DNA of 64,000 nucleotides from Tetracladium setigerum. Lineage: Eukaryota > Ascomycota > Leotiomycetes > Helotiales. Below the pieces are notes generated by a model. It did no database searches and was not told the origin of the DNA. It saw nothing but the letters and a program-made list of their open reading frames with translations. Every line of letters begins with the position of its first letter. Positions within the stretch are counted from its first letter, which is position 1. Location: contig PZJY01000004.1 in NCBI GenBank assembly GCA_031472005.1, positions 2,578,556-2,642,555 of the forward strand, in the 5' to 3' direction. Below, one piece after another: positions 45,232-57,977 of this stretch. Position numbers and translations under genes: made by a program.

Positions 45232-47894
45232 ATGTTTTACAGCCACGAGAGTAAGTAGAAGCAAGCAATCACTCGCTTCCTTGATACACCTCACTGACTC
45301 TGGGATCTACTTAGTTCTGACGAGCCGCAAGTATGGTGTCGCAACAGTTTGGTTAGTATCTCTCCACCTCATTTTGCCTGCCTCCTACTTATCATTCCTC
45401 CTTTCTTACCTGTCATCCCTTCTCTTTCCTTGCATACAGCCTACCGTCCACCTACACACCTGTGTTGGCTAACAGAAAATCTGGCCATATATAGGCTCGT
45501 GGCTACACTGGGCGCAAAGTCGACCAACGCAAAGAAGATTACGAAGAAAGCTATTCTGGATGTTAATGTGAAGAAAGCATGTTCGACTATTATAGAGCCT
45601 GAGGCGCCGATGGCTTTGAGGTTGCAGAGTAATTTGCTGTAGGTGTTTTTTACCTTTCACAAGCTTGGTACCTCACAGGCCGGGTTCCTCGAGAGTATGC
45701 TTCCTTAAAATGTAACTAATACGGTATAGCGTTGGTGTTTCCCGTGTTTATGACCAGCAATGTGGTTTTGTTCTACAGGATGCACAACATGCGCAGAATA
45801 GTCTGCGAGCTTTGATGAAGTCGAGTCGCAGCAATCAGCTTGATCTCGAAGCTGGAAAGGCCAGGCAAGCTCTTCTATTCTCATCCACATACAATAAAGT
45901 CTAACAAATAACTGCAGACGGGAACAGCTCCTGCTCCTGGATGATCCCGCCTTCCTGCCAGAAGCTCCACTGCCACCATTAGATCTCGACTTCGATTTCT
46001 CAGGCCGTGGCGACTCTCAGCACTCCACCCAGTCAATGATGTCCATTCGCCAACGCAGCGGATCTGTCGTTTCGTCTCGCAATGGCTCAGCGCTGGGAAT
46101 CAACTTACCTTCCTCGAGTAGAAACAGTCAAGCATACCAACTTCCAGATGTCGGCCCGTTCGGTAATACCCCCATTAACAAGGAATACGGTGGACTGGGA
46201 CGAGAGCTCGAGGAGGAATTCATTGACGATGACGATATCTTTGGTTTCAATGAAGACGGTGAGCTTCTTGATCTTCCGCGAGCTGGACAGAACCCATCTC
46301 CTCCTACCGCCGTCTTGCCCGGAGGTCACAGACCTAGCGACTCCGTAGCAAGCGGTCGTGTGCGTAAGGAGCACGAAGATGGTTTTGGTGGCCCGCTCAT
46401 TGCTGGTGATGATGACATCGTCATGGCCTACGGCGACGACGATATCGGTATCCTCCCTGACGCAGAACCATTCGAACCCAATAATCTCCCATTCATGACC
46501 GGTGGCCTTGGTAGCAACGACCAACCCCAACCCCACTCCTCCCAAGATCTCGTTCTCTCTGAAGAGGAAGAATCCTCCGTCTCAGCACAGGCTCCTCTTA
46601 ATCGAAAGAGATACAAGAAAGCGCTGGCCATTGACAAACAGCTCGTCATCAAAAGCGCCGAATTCAAACGCTGGACTGAGGAATATGTTAATCGAATGGC
46701 AGCCGCAAGCCTCGCTAAGGAGCATACCAAAGCCAATGCACAGGCTAAGAAGAATGCTTTCTACTTCGTTTACGGAAGCGGGTTGAATGGCATTGGTGAG
46801 GGCATCGGCTCGATCAAGCTGGCTAGCCCTCTTGAAATGTTTGCGGGTGAATTACTACGTTCTCTTCTGGTCGGTAAATCACCTTCCTTGAACGACGAAG
46901 GTGCAAAGAAAGGAGTCAAGCGCCAGGCAGGAGATGATCCATCACCACCCGCCAAACGCCCCCGCGAATCTGAACAAGGCCGTGGTGTCAATGATCAAAA
47001 CAGTGACAACATAGTAATCGGAGACGACGATGGCTTCATGAACATTAATAATGACGACCTCCTCTCCCGATCTCAAAGTGTCGAGTACGGACGAGACGCT
47101 GGTTCTGCACTTCCTGATCATCCGTCTTCCGCGCTGATGCCGTGGAACAAATCTGCTTCGTTGCATTCGCATCAAAGACAAGCCAGTTCGTTACACGGAA
47201 GGGGAGTTGATAAGAGTTTATTTGGTGGTTCACAGGCTGGTGGGAGGCGCGATCGGATTATTTCATCGCCATTGGTCGGACGAGGCGATGTTTTGAGAGG
47301 TGATGAGATGGAGGATATGGCTTTCCTTGGAGATGACGATGCACCACTCCATGGTCATGCTGACGATAACGACATCTCTTTCGCTGGTGGCATGGGAGGA
47401 GAAGCTCAACACAAAGTCAAGCCCAACACCACTCTCAAGCACATCGAGCAAACGGAAACAACGAGCTCGAAGGATATGAAAACGACGATAACTTCGAAAT
47501 GTTCGGGCAAGCCGCAGACGTCGATACGCAAACTGCTGGTACTTCGCAGTGGGTTCGCGATGCGCTTGACAAGGAATCTAACAACTTTTTCGAATACGTT
47601 CGGAATACTATCGACGAGTTGCCTTACTCCCACCAGCAGCAGCACAACTCCCCTGGAGCGAGTAACATCCCAAACAATGCCAATGATAAGGAGGGAGGAA
47701 AGAACAAATCGGTGACGTTCGATGAGCTGTTTAATGTGGAAGGAAATAGCGCGATTGTTGCCGCTCAAGCGTTCTATCATGTACTGTGTTTGGCGACGAA
47801 GAGGCGGGTCTGGGTTGAGCAGGAGGTTGGCATTGATGAGAATGGGGAGAGAGTGCTTCCATTTGGAAGCATCAAGATTGGTGTTTCTGATTAG
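45232..47894 (+). CDS. REC8: Meiotic cohesin kleisin Rec8
   Basis: Exons 45232-45250, 45315-45351, 45495-45638, 45730-45864 and 45918-47894 give about 770 aa. The N-terminal kleisin block reads MFYSHEILTSRKYGVATVWL, VATLGAKS, IIEPEAPMALRLQSNLLVGVSRVYDQQ; the tyrosine-free RKYGVATVW form is that of fungal Rec8 rather than mitotic Rad21. The middle is acidic and Ser-rich with separase-accessible stretches. The C-terminal winged helix has VTFDELFNVEGNSAIVAAQAFYHVLCLATKRRVWVEQE. Rec8 closes the cohesin ring on sister chromatids in meiosis. The fourth intron (45865-45917) is GC-AG. One base is missing near 47395-47403: GGMGG must continue as SSTQSQAQHHSQAHRANG before FEMFGQAADV. With it the length is divisible by three. 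Confidence 0.88.
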
Positions 47895-49108
47895 GTGAGA
47901 GGGTTTGAGTACAATACAGAACTTGAGACCAGCAAAGAAACGAAAGGAGGGGAGTTTAAGATTTTTTGGTGGATGATGATACGGCACTTTTATCATCCAT
48001 TGTATCAGCACACAGAGAAATCCAAGGACGGAAAACAACGCACATCAATAACAACAAACATAAACACACACACAAAGAACGAGGTTATCGCTATTTTCGA
48101 AATTTTGCTATATCGAGTTTGGGCCTCGCGCGCGAGAGAGAGGGTGCATGATGGCGTTTTGAGGTTGAACTGGACTGGAATGGGAGGGGTTGATTTATAT
48201 GGGGGTTTTTTTTTTTTTCCTTTTCTTCATTGCTGGATCGGCAGACTACTTGCTTATATTATGATTAGATGATTGAGATGATTACATGAGGTTGATACCC
48301 CAAAGGCTGGATGGTTGTGATTTTGTTAGATATTGTAGAGGGCAAAGTGGTTGCATTACACATACATACATTTTGCTAGATGAGACAACAAAAGAAGAAT
48401 ACAATGAGAAAAATAAGCTATTACTGCACTGAAATATGGTATAATATTAAAACTTATTCCAAAACTTATAAACGAGAGAGGGAGAGAAAGGAAAATACTA
48501 TAATTGAAACCGAAAATTCTTAGCTTTGATATTTTCGATGAGATGAAACATAGAAGTGAGATAAAAATAATGATATTATATTTTATAGTGTATATATGGA
48601 TTTGTGATTATATTTGATAGTGTTGAATTATATTTTCGTTTTACCCTTCTTCTCAAGATATCCGTTTTGCTTGTCTTTTGTATATTACAGTATCTTTGAA
48701 TACTTCGGTTGTTGTTGTTCCTTCTTTCCTTAATTCCTCTTCTCCTCGTTGACCTTTTCCCCTTCTCTTTCTGATACATTACATACTAGTAATCATAATT
48801 CGAATTGTTATAACTTTAGGGGGGTTAAATATACCCCAAACCTGCTTGCTGGTGGTAGGGAAATCTACCGACGTAAATCTGTTAGATGGAAACTTGATAT
48901 CGACGCGGGTGAGCAAACTCTTTTCGACTTGAGTGTAGCTTGCTTCGTTTTTGTCAGGTAAGTAGGTACGCTATGATGAACAGTCGGTCGGTCGGTCAGC
49001 CAGGTGAGGTTGGTTGGTTTTACCAGAACGAAAGATAGAAAGATCGAAAGTGGACTTCTCACATACCATTTCCAATACTTCGCTCTAAACCGTCCAACTC
49101 CCATGACT
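47895..49108. other. Convergent AT-rich intergenic region
   Basis: Between the REC8 stop and the stop of the minus-strand transcription-factor-domain gene. The part at about 48.3-48.8 kb is distinctly AT-rich with no coding signal; it may hold both 3' UTRs or be RIP-affected. Confidence 0.55.
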
Positions 49109-51370
49109 TCACAAGAAAAACCAATCAACTCGCCCCACCCCTCCTCCCCCCTCCATTCTCCCTCCACCACCAGCCTCCTCCCAAAGCCTCCTCCCACCCT
49201 CCCCACACGGACAATCCAACCACAAAAACCACCTCAACTCCCGCACGACATCCTCCCACTCCCTTAACTTCAATTTGGTCGCCAAAGCACGGAGATGTTC
49301 CACATACCACTCGCGATGAGGTGTTCCAGAGGCTGCGATACCGCCGAGTGTTAGGATCCAGAGGAGAGGTTTGGAGATGATTGTGCCGAGGGAGGGATGA
49401 GGTCGGAGGAGGGTGGTGTTTTTGCGACTGAGAGTTTGGTGGAGGTTGGTTGATAGGGTGCGGAGGGTGGTGGAAAGGGGTGGGTGGTTAGGGAGGGGGA
49501 ATGTTACTATGATGCTAGAGGTGGGAACGGGGCGTGAGTTAGTGATTTTTTCTCTTGCTCTTGTGATTAACTTCCTGTTCTCCTTCATAGATATAAAAGT
49601 CTCTATAGCTGGACAAGATGAATGGAAATGAGCACTCAAGAAGGAGATGTATGGAATACCTGTAAATCAACATAGACCACCTCACGGCCTCGTACAACCA
49701 AACTACCTCTACATCACCAGCACACAATTCCTCTTCACTCTGCAGCATCAGTAGTCTATACTGACAAACTTGTCTCCGAGCTACCAAATCATAGACAACG
49801 GGATTTCCTCCCCTGAAATGCCCATCGATCGTCACTGTCAGCTCGGCCATGGTGTGTAAGATATCGGACATTTCGGGAGTCAATGCGATGGGAGCGAGGG
49901 ATACGAATCCTTGAGCTAGATGTTGGAGTTGGTAGCTAGGGAGGGCGGGAGTTGAGTAATTCGGAAGGTTGGAGACATGGTCGAGCGTGCGTTGGAGAAG
50001 GGGCCAGACGGGTTTAGTGAGGTGTTGACATGAGTGTAGGAGGTCAGCTCTGTGATTTTACAGTTCTTGTGTCAGCGAGAGATTTCGTTTACAATGGCGG
50101 GGTTTGTAGTCAAAAATAGATGTTCATACAGGCTCAAAACCTCCGCCAATCCATGCAACTCAATAGCCTCCAATCCACCTCTCCTGGCCACCAAGTCTCT
50201 CAACGTAATAGCACGTTCCTCGATATGAATGACTTTCCCATACACATCAAGCCATTGGGGATTTATCAAAGGAGGATTGATGGGAGAAGTGATTGTACTT
50301 TGCGTGTTGACAGGTATACTTTCGATGTCTTTTGAGGCGAGGCAGAGGACGGCGAAGATGAGAATATCAAGGGGCGCTTGGACTTCTGGAGGAAGGTCGA
50401 GTTCGGCGCGGAGGAGGTTAAGGATTTGCACTTTGTGGTGTATACTGACAGAGTTTGCAAGATTGGTGGTTGGGAAGCGGAGAATGTCTAGGCTGTGGAT
50501 ATAGAAAGAGATTTAGTATTTCCCGTGAGATTCTGGTCGAGGAACTGACTCAGGGAGGATATGAGATCGGGGGAGATATAGACCTACTGGAATATTGCAC
50601 CGTCAAGAAATCCGTGCAAGGTTACTGAATTTTCTCGAGTTGTTTGGACCCATGGCGCAGGGAATGGGTTTCCATCACAGGCAGCTGGATGGCTTGGTGG
50701 CACGAATCCAGGCCACAAAGTAGGCAAAGCTGGAAAATGGGAGATAAGTAAGCGAGAGTTTCAAATATAACAATATCATGCTGGTGAGTAAAGTAAACTT
50801 ACAGTGATCAGAAAAAGTCACTGCTTGGGGTCCAGCATCTTGAATCGATGTGGCAAAGGGATTTACACGTCCGGCATCAAGGGAATCGACATACCCACTC
50901 TGGTTGATCATAGAAAAATCAGGTGGCACCATATCCCATGCTTCTCCATAGTCGGAATTCGGGTTTGCTTCATCAATATCTGAATCTCCTAGCGCAGGAG
51001 ATCCTCCTGCAAACCAGGATCGCTCAGCCATCTGTCCATTGGTTTGAGAAGAGATATCTGTCTGCTCTCCTGAGCCCGGTATTAGCGAGGCTTCCGAGAA
51101 GTAAGCATGGTGTTGAATGATATTGTACTGTGTAGATCCCGGTAGCGAGGACGTAGCCGAATTTGATCTTGTCTTGCTTTTGTCTTTCATCTGATCCTGC
51201 TGCGACTTCTGCTCGCGTCGAAAGCTCTTCATAGCTGCTGATCGAACAAGTTTCTTATGCCGCTTCTTCTCTCCCTCAGAGATGCCATTGGCGCTGGTGT
51301 TGACGAATTGTAGATTGGGCGTTGGACCAAGAGAAGCCTTGCTTTTGACATGGTTCTCGGATTTTGACAT
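49109..51370 (-). CDS. Fungal transcription-factor-domain protein (tachykinin-family type)
   Basis: Five exons (50803-51370, 50588-50729, 50130-50492, 49660-50049, 49109-49514) join to 622 aa in exact frame. The N-terminus has LQFVNTSANG followed by the basic block KKRHKKLVRSAAMKSFRREQKSQ, typical of the fungal tachykinin/fungal_trans_2 type proteins (PF11951) that lack a Zn2Cys6 cluster. The rest is helical (ILNLLRAELDLPPEVQAPLDILIFAVLCLASKDI, LRDLVARRGGLEAIELHGLAEVL, LRELRWFLWLDCPCGEGGRRLW-like end), as expected for the regulatory half of fungal transcription factors. DNA binding and targets are unknown; I infer a nuclear regulator. ATG 51370 is the first methionine in frame. The 80-nt intron 50050-50129 has a GTATGA donor. 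Confidence 0.78.
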
Positions 51371-53995
51371 ATTGCTGTTTGCTTGCCTGTGGAGTTGCGT
51401 GAGAGTCAAATTCGTCCTTTTTCTCGAACAAAGTTTAGATCCAAGTTGCCTTCTTTACTTAACTCCAAGGCGGGCACCCAGCAATTCATACTTAACTCCA
51501 TTCTGCAAAGCAGAAGTGAATGTCAAGCCACAACCCATTTCATAGCTCCACCGGTTGGTGGAGGCCCCCAACCCGAATCCCGTCGCCTCATGGTCACCAT
51601 GTTGAAGTGTCCATGATCAGTTGATATGTTTTGGAATTATGCTGCACTCTCAAATCTCGAATAGCCTGGATGCCTATCGACTTTGAGACTTGATCGAATC
51701 AGACATTGGGTGCATGGAAGCAGATTACAAAGATGCAGGGGTTGCAAATCCGGGAGAATAGCCAAGGCGGGGTTTGCTCCAGGGGCGCGGTGAGATTTTG
51801 GAAGATCCATTTTCCTCTTTGAGTCAGTATATCCGTGTTTTCATAGGGCTGATCCGCCTTGTGTGCGAGTTGCCGTTGAGTTGGAGCTCGTATTTGTTGG
51901 ACACCGCAATGTTTAATGGCGTTTGCTGACGTAGAGGAGGTGGGTGATGGTGCTGTACAGTAGCTTTACCAAGAACTTTGATGCAACAGGCGGAGAGATT
52001 TTGCAAGAGAGGGAGGAGTAAGGGAAGAAGCTGTCATTCGGGTCGAGGAGCACAATTTCCTAATCTGTGAAATCCTTCACTTATCGCAGCCTTGATTTGG
52101 GAGTATCGTAACACCCCAAGGGGTAGGTATCAGCCCCGAGGAGTAAGCTTTTGTGGGTCTTTTTCGCCTTTTCCGGTATAGCAGTGCAAAACCTCTTCTT
52201 ACAACTTCAGAGTTGTTAGTTTTCAATATTATTTATATCCACTTCGCCTCAAGCTAATCTTCATTTAGCAACGCCAAAATAACAACTCTTTCACATATTA
52301 CTCACTTGCAGGATCCCTCACGACCGTGGCATCTTTACTGTCCAAATGGCGGCTTGGCATCCGTCAATGTTGCACCATAGGTACCTAGTTTTCCCTCCAA
52401 ATCCCGAGTACAAGTGACATGAGCTGATTTGTGAAAAAAGCAGAGGTCGTAATATCTGAGGTCAGCACATGTTGGGGTCGAAAATGGCATGTATATAAAA
52501 ATTCATTGGAGCGTGCCATAAGCTTAAAGTATGTCGCTTCAATAGGGCTGGGATGCAGATGCAACATACATTCAAAACATAGCGGATATAACCGCTTTTC
52601 ACGATTCACGGTTCGCGGTTCACGGTTCACATCTCCCATCTCGCCTTTCAGTTTACGTCAAAGTAAATTAAGGTCGCCGACTAACATAACAATCTGCCAA
52701 TCATTTCGCTCATCCATACAGGCATGCTTGCTGATTCGGTGACAGAAAGATTTTCTGCACTGGCACATGCGGCGGAGCTAGTATTTAGAGGCAGCCTCAA
52801 TGATTCCGAGATGATTGTAGTAGTACAATTATACTTGGCTAGCTGTACTATGTTGGGGAGACCAGTCAAGCTAAATTTTGATATGCCGGCGAATACAGTG
52901 AACTGAGTGAAGAAAGGCAAGTATAGAAGAACAGAGATACAATTCAAAATTGACAGAGCAGGCAACCCGCAAGACATCGACACACTTGGACGACTCACGT
53001 CCTCTCAAGAGTACATTATCGAAACTAGGTAAAAATACTGCTGTCCGTCCAGACAGCTTCAAAGCCCGCATCGCCAAGCCCGCAAGATTGAAGTCTCGGA
53101 AGTCTTTCGGACAACTTCGAATTTTTCGGATCTCATGCAGTTTCAAGCATTAATTCAATTCTTCTCGCCCTTTGGTTGGTTTACGGGCATCTCGCTAAAG
53201 GCTTTTAGCATGCTCCGTCTGACATACGCACATCATGGAGAACTCAATATGCACAACATAAAAAAAGGGGTGTATTGGAGGCGGTTTATGGGATTTGCCA
53301 TTTACTGGGGTGAACATCTTGGGTGCCCAATGACTACTGAAACAGCATATGGTAGGTATCGCTGTTTTCCTCTGAATGCCAACGCTAAACAAGTGATGAG
53401 GGCAATTCGGTGCGGAATAGAAGGATTATCAGCCTCGAGCTCGAAGCAAGACTAAGCAGAGGAGAGTGCAACAGCTGAAAAATCAAATGGAGGTTTTCCG
53501 TCCTCGAAGACTAATCATACGGATGTAAAAATCGTCTTCTGCTCCACAAAAGCCTTTGATTCGAACTAACAAGCTACTAGAGTAATGGGATGTGATTTGG
53601 GAGAACAAGAAAGCAGGCAAAGGCAAATTCCTGCTGGAGAAGAACGTCAACCTTTACAGAGACAACCAAAAAACAAACTCTTCACATTTTGATTTGCAAA
53701 TAATATGTTGGGAAATTGCTTCTTTCATATGATAATGGCTGCGAGTCACACGCGGACTCGGTCAGAGCAGCGGCGCAAAGATTGCGCCTCTCGTACACAG
53801 TTTCCTTGGGCCGAATTTCGATGTGCTTGGGACTGCATGAAAGTGTTGAAAGATCGACATTTTTGTTCGAGCAGTACAGCCACTATTTGTCAACCCAGAG
53901 ATAGGGATTAGGTTCATGCGCCTTGCCCTCAAAGTCGGTAGTCGCCAGTTTAGCTGGCAGCTGGCAATGTTGCATTCAAGAGCTTCTTCCCGCTC
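51371..53995. other. 2.6-kb intergenic region
   Basis: Upstream side of the transcription-factor-domain gene and 3' side of YIF1. Short overlapping frames only. A GGTTCAC tandem lies at 52601-52630. Two segments near 53.76 and 53.85 kb weakly resemble the tail of the motif array at 21-23 kb (CGCAAAGAT..., AAAGATCGACAT). Confidence 0.5.
52601..52630. repeat. GGTTCACG-type tandem repeat
   Basis: Four imperfect 7-8 bp units of the form CGATTCA/CGGTTCG/CGGTTCA in direct tandem, isolated in non-coding sequence. Confidence 0.75.
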
Positions 53996-55080
53996 TCACA
54001 TCCTTGTGAGAAGCCACATGAAGAACAGTTGCATCGGGTAAGAGTATACGAAAAGAAACTGGGTTCTTATGCTCTTCTGCGATCTTGCAACTGTCTGCAT
54101 TGTACCTCTTCCCTCGCTTGCGTTTTCGGGAAGTAGAACGTACTTCAGCGAACGCAACTATTAGATATTATTAGTAAATACACCCATGTGTATCCGCCAC
54201 GCATAACTTACGAGGAACAGGGCATTCGCAAGGAATGTATAGGCAAAGACAGCCCATCCCACCCAGCCGCCGGTGCCCTTGCCACCACTGACGATCTGAC
54301 TAATGACAATAGTGACGATGACACCAACAAATTTGTAGCCAGAATATGCAATCAAATCAAGCAGTTGCGATTCGTTCGAGATGGACAACAAATAGCTTCC
54401 AAGCTTCAAAAGAAGGATTTCGAATGCCACGGTGACGAAGCAGTAGGTGGCAGTCACACCGAGTAGCTCAGGCTTAAATTGTCCTCTAATTCCAGCTATT
54501 GATGTGGCGAGGAGAATGTAGGTGACGAGAGCCATAAGCGGGATGTACATGTCAGGACTATTCAAATCATCTCTTGGAGGTAAGAACCATCCCTCTTGCC
54601 CATTTGGTCCGACTGATTGCTTTCGCGACCATGGCTTGTGTCTCCAGGGGAAGAGGACGAGGAATAATTTGTTGACGACATAGCCATTCGAAACATTGAA
54701 ATAATGCTTTAGCGCAGAAACGTTGACGTATCGATTAAACTGAGATAGGCATTAGCCAACAAATCAATGCGACGAGGGAATAATTATGCCTACGTTTTGC
54801 TCCATGTATTCTGTGCCATGCTTCAACGCCGTCTGCCCAACCTGAAAGCCCATTTGGGCAGTAGGATCGGTCATAAAGTTCCCATATGCGCCGAAGGCAT
54901 TGTTGCCAGCAGGCGGTGCCTGAGATTGATATGGGTTTCCGTAGCCAGACTGCTGGTGTTGCTGGGGTACAGGAGGAGGTGGTGATCGGAGCTGGGGAAC
55001 TGTCGAGACGTGCTGGGGAACTGGATGATGGAGAGGAGGTGACATCGCCGGGGGATGTGCCCATAATTATTTCGCTGCAT
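53996..55080 (-). CDS. YIF1: Yif1, ER-Golgi vesicle transport protein
   Basis: Exons 54794-55080, 54212-54739 and 53996-54157 give about 325 aa. After a Pro/Gln-rich N-terminus come AFGAYGNFMTDPTAQMGFQVGQTAL, NRYVNVSALKHYFNVSNGYVVNKLFLVLFPW and WFLPPRDDLNSPDMYIPLMA, the defining blocks of the Yif1 family. Five membrane segments follow, and the last exon encodes LRSLKYVLLPENASEGRGTMQTVARSQKS and a final helix. Yif1 binds Yip1 and Rab GTPases on COPII vesicles and the Golgi. One base is missing in the run at 55050-55054 (C5 on the coding strand): MQRNNYGHIP must continue as PAMSPPLHHPVPQ. With it the coding length is divisible by three. It is divergent from SRP101 over 331 bp. Confidence 0.93.
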
Positions 55081-55411
55081 CTTTGCAGATTTGGAATCTT
55101 GAGCCGAATAGTTTGATGTTTTTGCGAGATACTGGGGAACTTTGAAGAACTGTAAGCAAGTTGTTTGTTTGGACAGATATATCTGTCTTGACCTGAAGCT
55201 TCCTTCGATGAAGGTGAGCGCGGCTCAACGACCGCACTCAGAATTCAAGGATGAGTAAGGTACCTGGTATTTAACCGCTTCTTAGCCGCAAGCCGCCACT
55301 TCCCCGATGCATGGGTGGCATCGCCTGGCCTGTCGGTGCTCAATATCTGATGCCACAATTCCCATGAGTTTCTGCAACCTTCTGGCACTTTAGTGAACCG
55401 CCAAATTCAAC
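55081..55411. promoter_or_regulatory. Bidirectional promoter YIF1/SRP101
   Basis: The two start codons lie 331 bp apart on opposite strands, so both core promoters must share this interval. No clear TATA box was seen on either side. Confidence 0.6.
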
Positions 55412-57675
55412 ATGTTGGATACTTTCGAAATTCTCACTACCTCTGGTGTTGTGCTATGGTCCAGATCTTATGCGCCAGTCAGTCCATCGGTCATCAACAG
55501 TCTCATTACCAATGTCTTCATTGAGGAGCGCGCATTGCCAGGAGGTGGGTGGGCGACGATGTTTCTTCGGCGGACAATCCTCCATACAAAAATGAGCAAC
55601 ATACTGTGAAATGGACAACATCCAAGGAGCTGGGTCTGATATTTGTGGTACGTGCAGGCTCGAGCTGGCGCATCTGGAATTGCCCCTCCTCTGAGTGTAT
55701 CTTTGCTAATGCGCATATGTTCCAGGCCGTCTACCGCTCCCTCCTCCATCTTTCCTGGATTGATAAACTTGTGGATAATATCAAAACGATTTTTGTGGAT
55801 TTGTATGGCGATCAGTTGAAGAAGCCAAACACTACCATCGTGGTGTGCGACTTTGACGGGTACTTTGATCAGCAAATACAAAAGCTCGAGAAGACAGCCT
55901 TGAATACAGACACAAGAGTCGCAGAATCAGCTGCACTGGTAGAGAAAGCTCCACCGTCAGCCTCGGATTCTTTGGGCGACGAACCTCCTCCATTACCTGG
56001 CCTATTATCTAGAGGTATGAATTTCCAAAATCATCGAGGATCGAGAACTAACTATTCGTCCATAGGAGCATCCAAGAACACCTATCGAGATCTTACATCC
56101 GACTCCCCTACAGCATCGGATAACTCTCGCCCAAGCACGCCGGTAGGCCACATATTGACTGGGAAAGCCGGACCTGGAGGATCAAGGCGAGCGAGGAAAG
56201 CAGCCAACTTCAAATCTGCTCCCGCATCATCCGGAGACGAGTCATCCGCAAAGAAGAGCCGAGCTGGAAAGACGAATGCGCCAAAGAAGGGAAGGAAGTG
56301 GGATGCGGATGGACTGGCAGATGAGGACAGTGATACCCCGTTAGATTATTCTGCTCCCGCAAATGGAGCTACGTCAGACGAAGAAAAGCCCAGTGCTTTA
56401 GAGGAGGTTGACCAAGATTCATGGGGATCAAAGACAAGCAAGGGGCAATTTGTGTTGAAAGACTTGGATGACGAGGTAAACTCTATCCTGGAAGCAGCAA
56501 ATGCGAAGAAGGCAGAGGCGACGACCACGGCGCCAACTGGAATACTGGGATCTGGAATGAATGCGATTGGAGGGCTATTCAGGAATGTAGTTGGTGGAAA
56601 GACGCTCACCAAGGAGGACTTGGATAAGGCTATGAAAGGAATGGAGGAGCACTTGCTGAAGAAGAATGTCGCCCGAGAAGCAGCTATCCGACTATGTGAA
56701 GGTGTTGAAAGAGAATTGATTGGAGTGAAGACTGGAAGCTTTGAAAGTATGTATAAGTTACCTATCTGGGTACGGATAGCATGACTAACTCGTCTAGGTG
56801 TCCAAGCGAGAATCACAACCGCCATGGAGTCTTCCCTAAGGAAGATCCTCACACCAACATCCTCCCTCGACCTCCTTCGCGAAATTGATGCCATCTCCAA
56901 GCCATCGTCCCTCTCTCTCCAGAAAAAACGACCATACGTTATGTCAATTGTAGGCGTAAACGGCGTCGGTAAATCCACCAACCTTTCCAAGATTTGTTTC
57001 TTCCTCCTACAGAACAAATACAAAGTTCTCGTTGTAGCATGCGATACATTCCGATCTGGAGCCGTAGAACAGTTGGCAGTTCATGTACGCAACTTGAAAG
57101 AGCTCACTGCAAGAGAAGGTGGTGAGGTACAATTGTATGAGAAGGGATATGGAAAGGATGCCGCGAACGTTGCCAAGGATTCGGTTGCTTATGCCTCCCA
57201 ACTCGGGTATGATGTTGTATTGATCGATACAGCCGGGAGACGTCACAATGATCAGGTAAGACATGTCACCATATCTTCTCTCGTACATCCTTCTAACATG
57301 AGAATAGCGTCTTATGTCCTCCCTTGAAAAATTCGCTAAATACGCACAACCCGACAAGATCCTTATGGTAGGAGAAGTAAGTCCCTTTCCCCGAAATCTC
57401 ACTTTTACTACCACTAACAACATGTCAAGGCACTAGTAGGAACAGACTCCGTAGCACAGGCCCGCAACTTCAACACGGCATTCGGTGCAGGTCGTCAATT
57501 GGATGGCTTCATCATCTCTAAATGCGACACAGTCGGCGACATGGTGGGAACACTTGTCAGTATGGTGCATGCTACGAATGTGCCTGTGTTGTTTGTTGGT
57601 GTAGGTCAGCATTACAACGATCTGAGGAATCTGTCGGTCAAGTGGGCTGTGGAGAAACTTCTCAGTAATCACTAA
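55412..57675 (+). CDS. SRP101: Signal recognition particle receptor subunit alpha
   Basis: Exons 55412-55647, 55726-56746, 56798-57255, 57308-57376 and 57430-57675 give about 676 aa. The N-terminal SRX domain starts MLDTFEILTTSGVVLWSRSYAP. A charged Ser/Lys-rich linker leads to the N domain and the SRP-type GTPase: GVNGVGKSTNLSKI (G1), DTFRSGAVEQL, VVLIDTAGRRHNDQ (G3), SKCDTVGDMVG (G4-like) and a C-terminal GVGQHYNDLRNLSVKWAVEKLL. It docks ribosome-nascent-chain-SRP complexes on the ER with SRP102. One base is missing around 55544-55549, so ALPGGG continues as VGDDVSSADNPPYKNEQ. The first intron (55648-55725, 78 nt) is in frame and stop-free, but removing it joins GLIFV to AVYRSLLHLSW as the family requires. 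Confidence 0.95.
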
Positions 57676-57977
57676 ATGTTAATCAAAGATGTTTAAGCAC
57701 TGAACTTATTGATTGTGAATAGCAAAGTGCAAATTCTTGTCGTGCCGTTCTCTGTGATGGTTAGATCCTGTCTGCACATTTTGAAAGCCATATCGTCTAC
57801 AGGACGTCAAGGGGCTTCAGGCAGTAGAAAGATCTACCGATTTCGTGTAACCGAGGTTTTAAGTGGGCAATGTCATTCTCAACTTCCTATGATTCTGCGC
57901 TCAACTCATCATACAGTCTCTTTCTTCTTCTCTTCCCCCTCCCCCCCCCACACAGTCTCTCTCTCAACCTACACCTC
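57676..57977. other. Convergent 3' region SRP101/FAT1
   Basis: 302 bp between two converging stop codons. Its right part is pyrimidine-rich on the plus strand. No gene. Confidence 0.6.
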
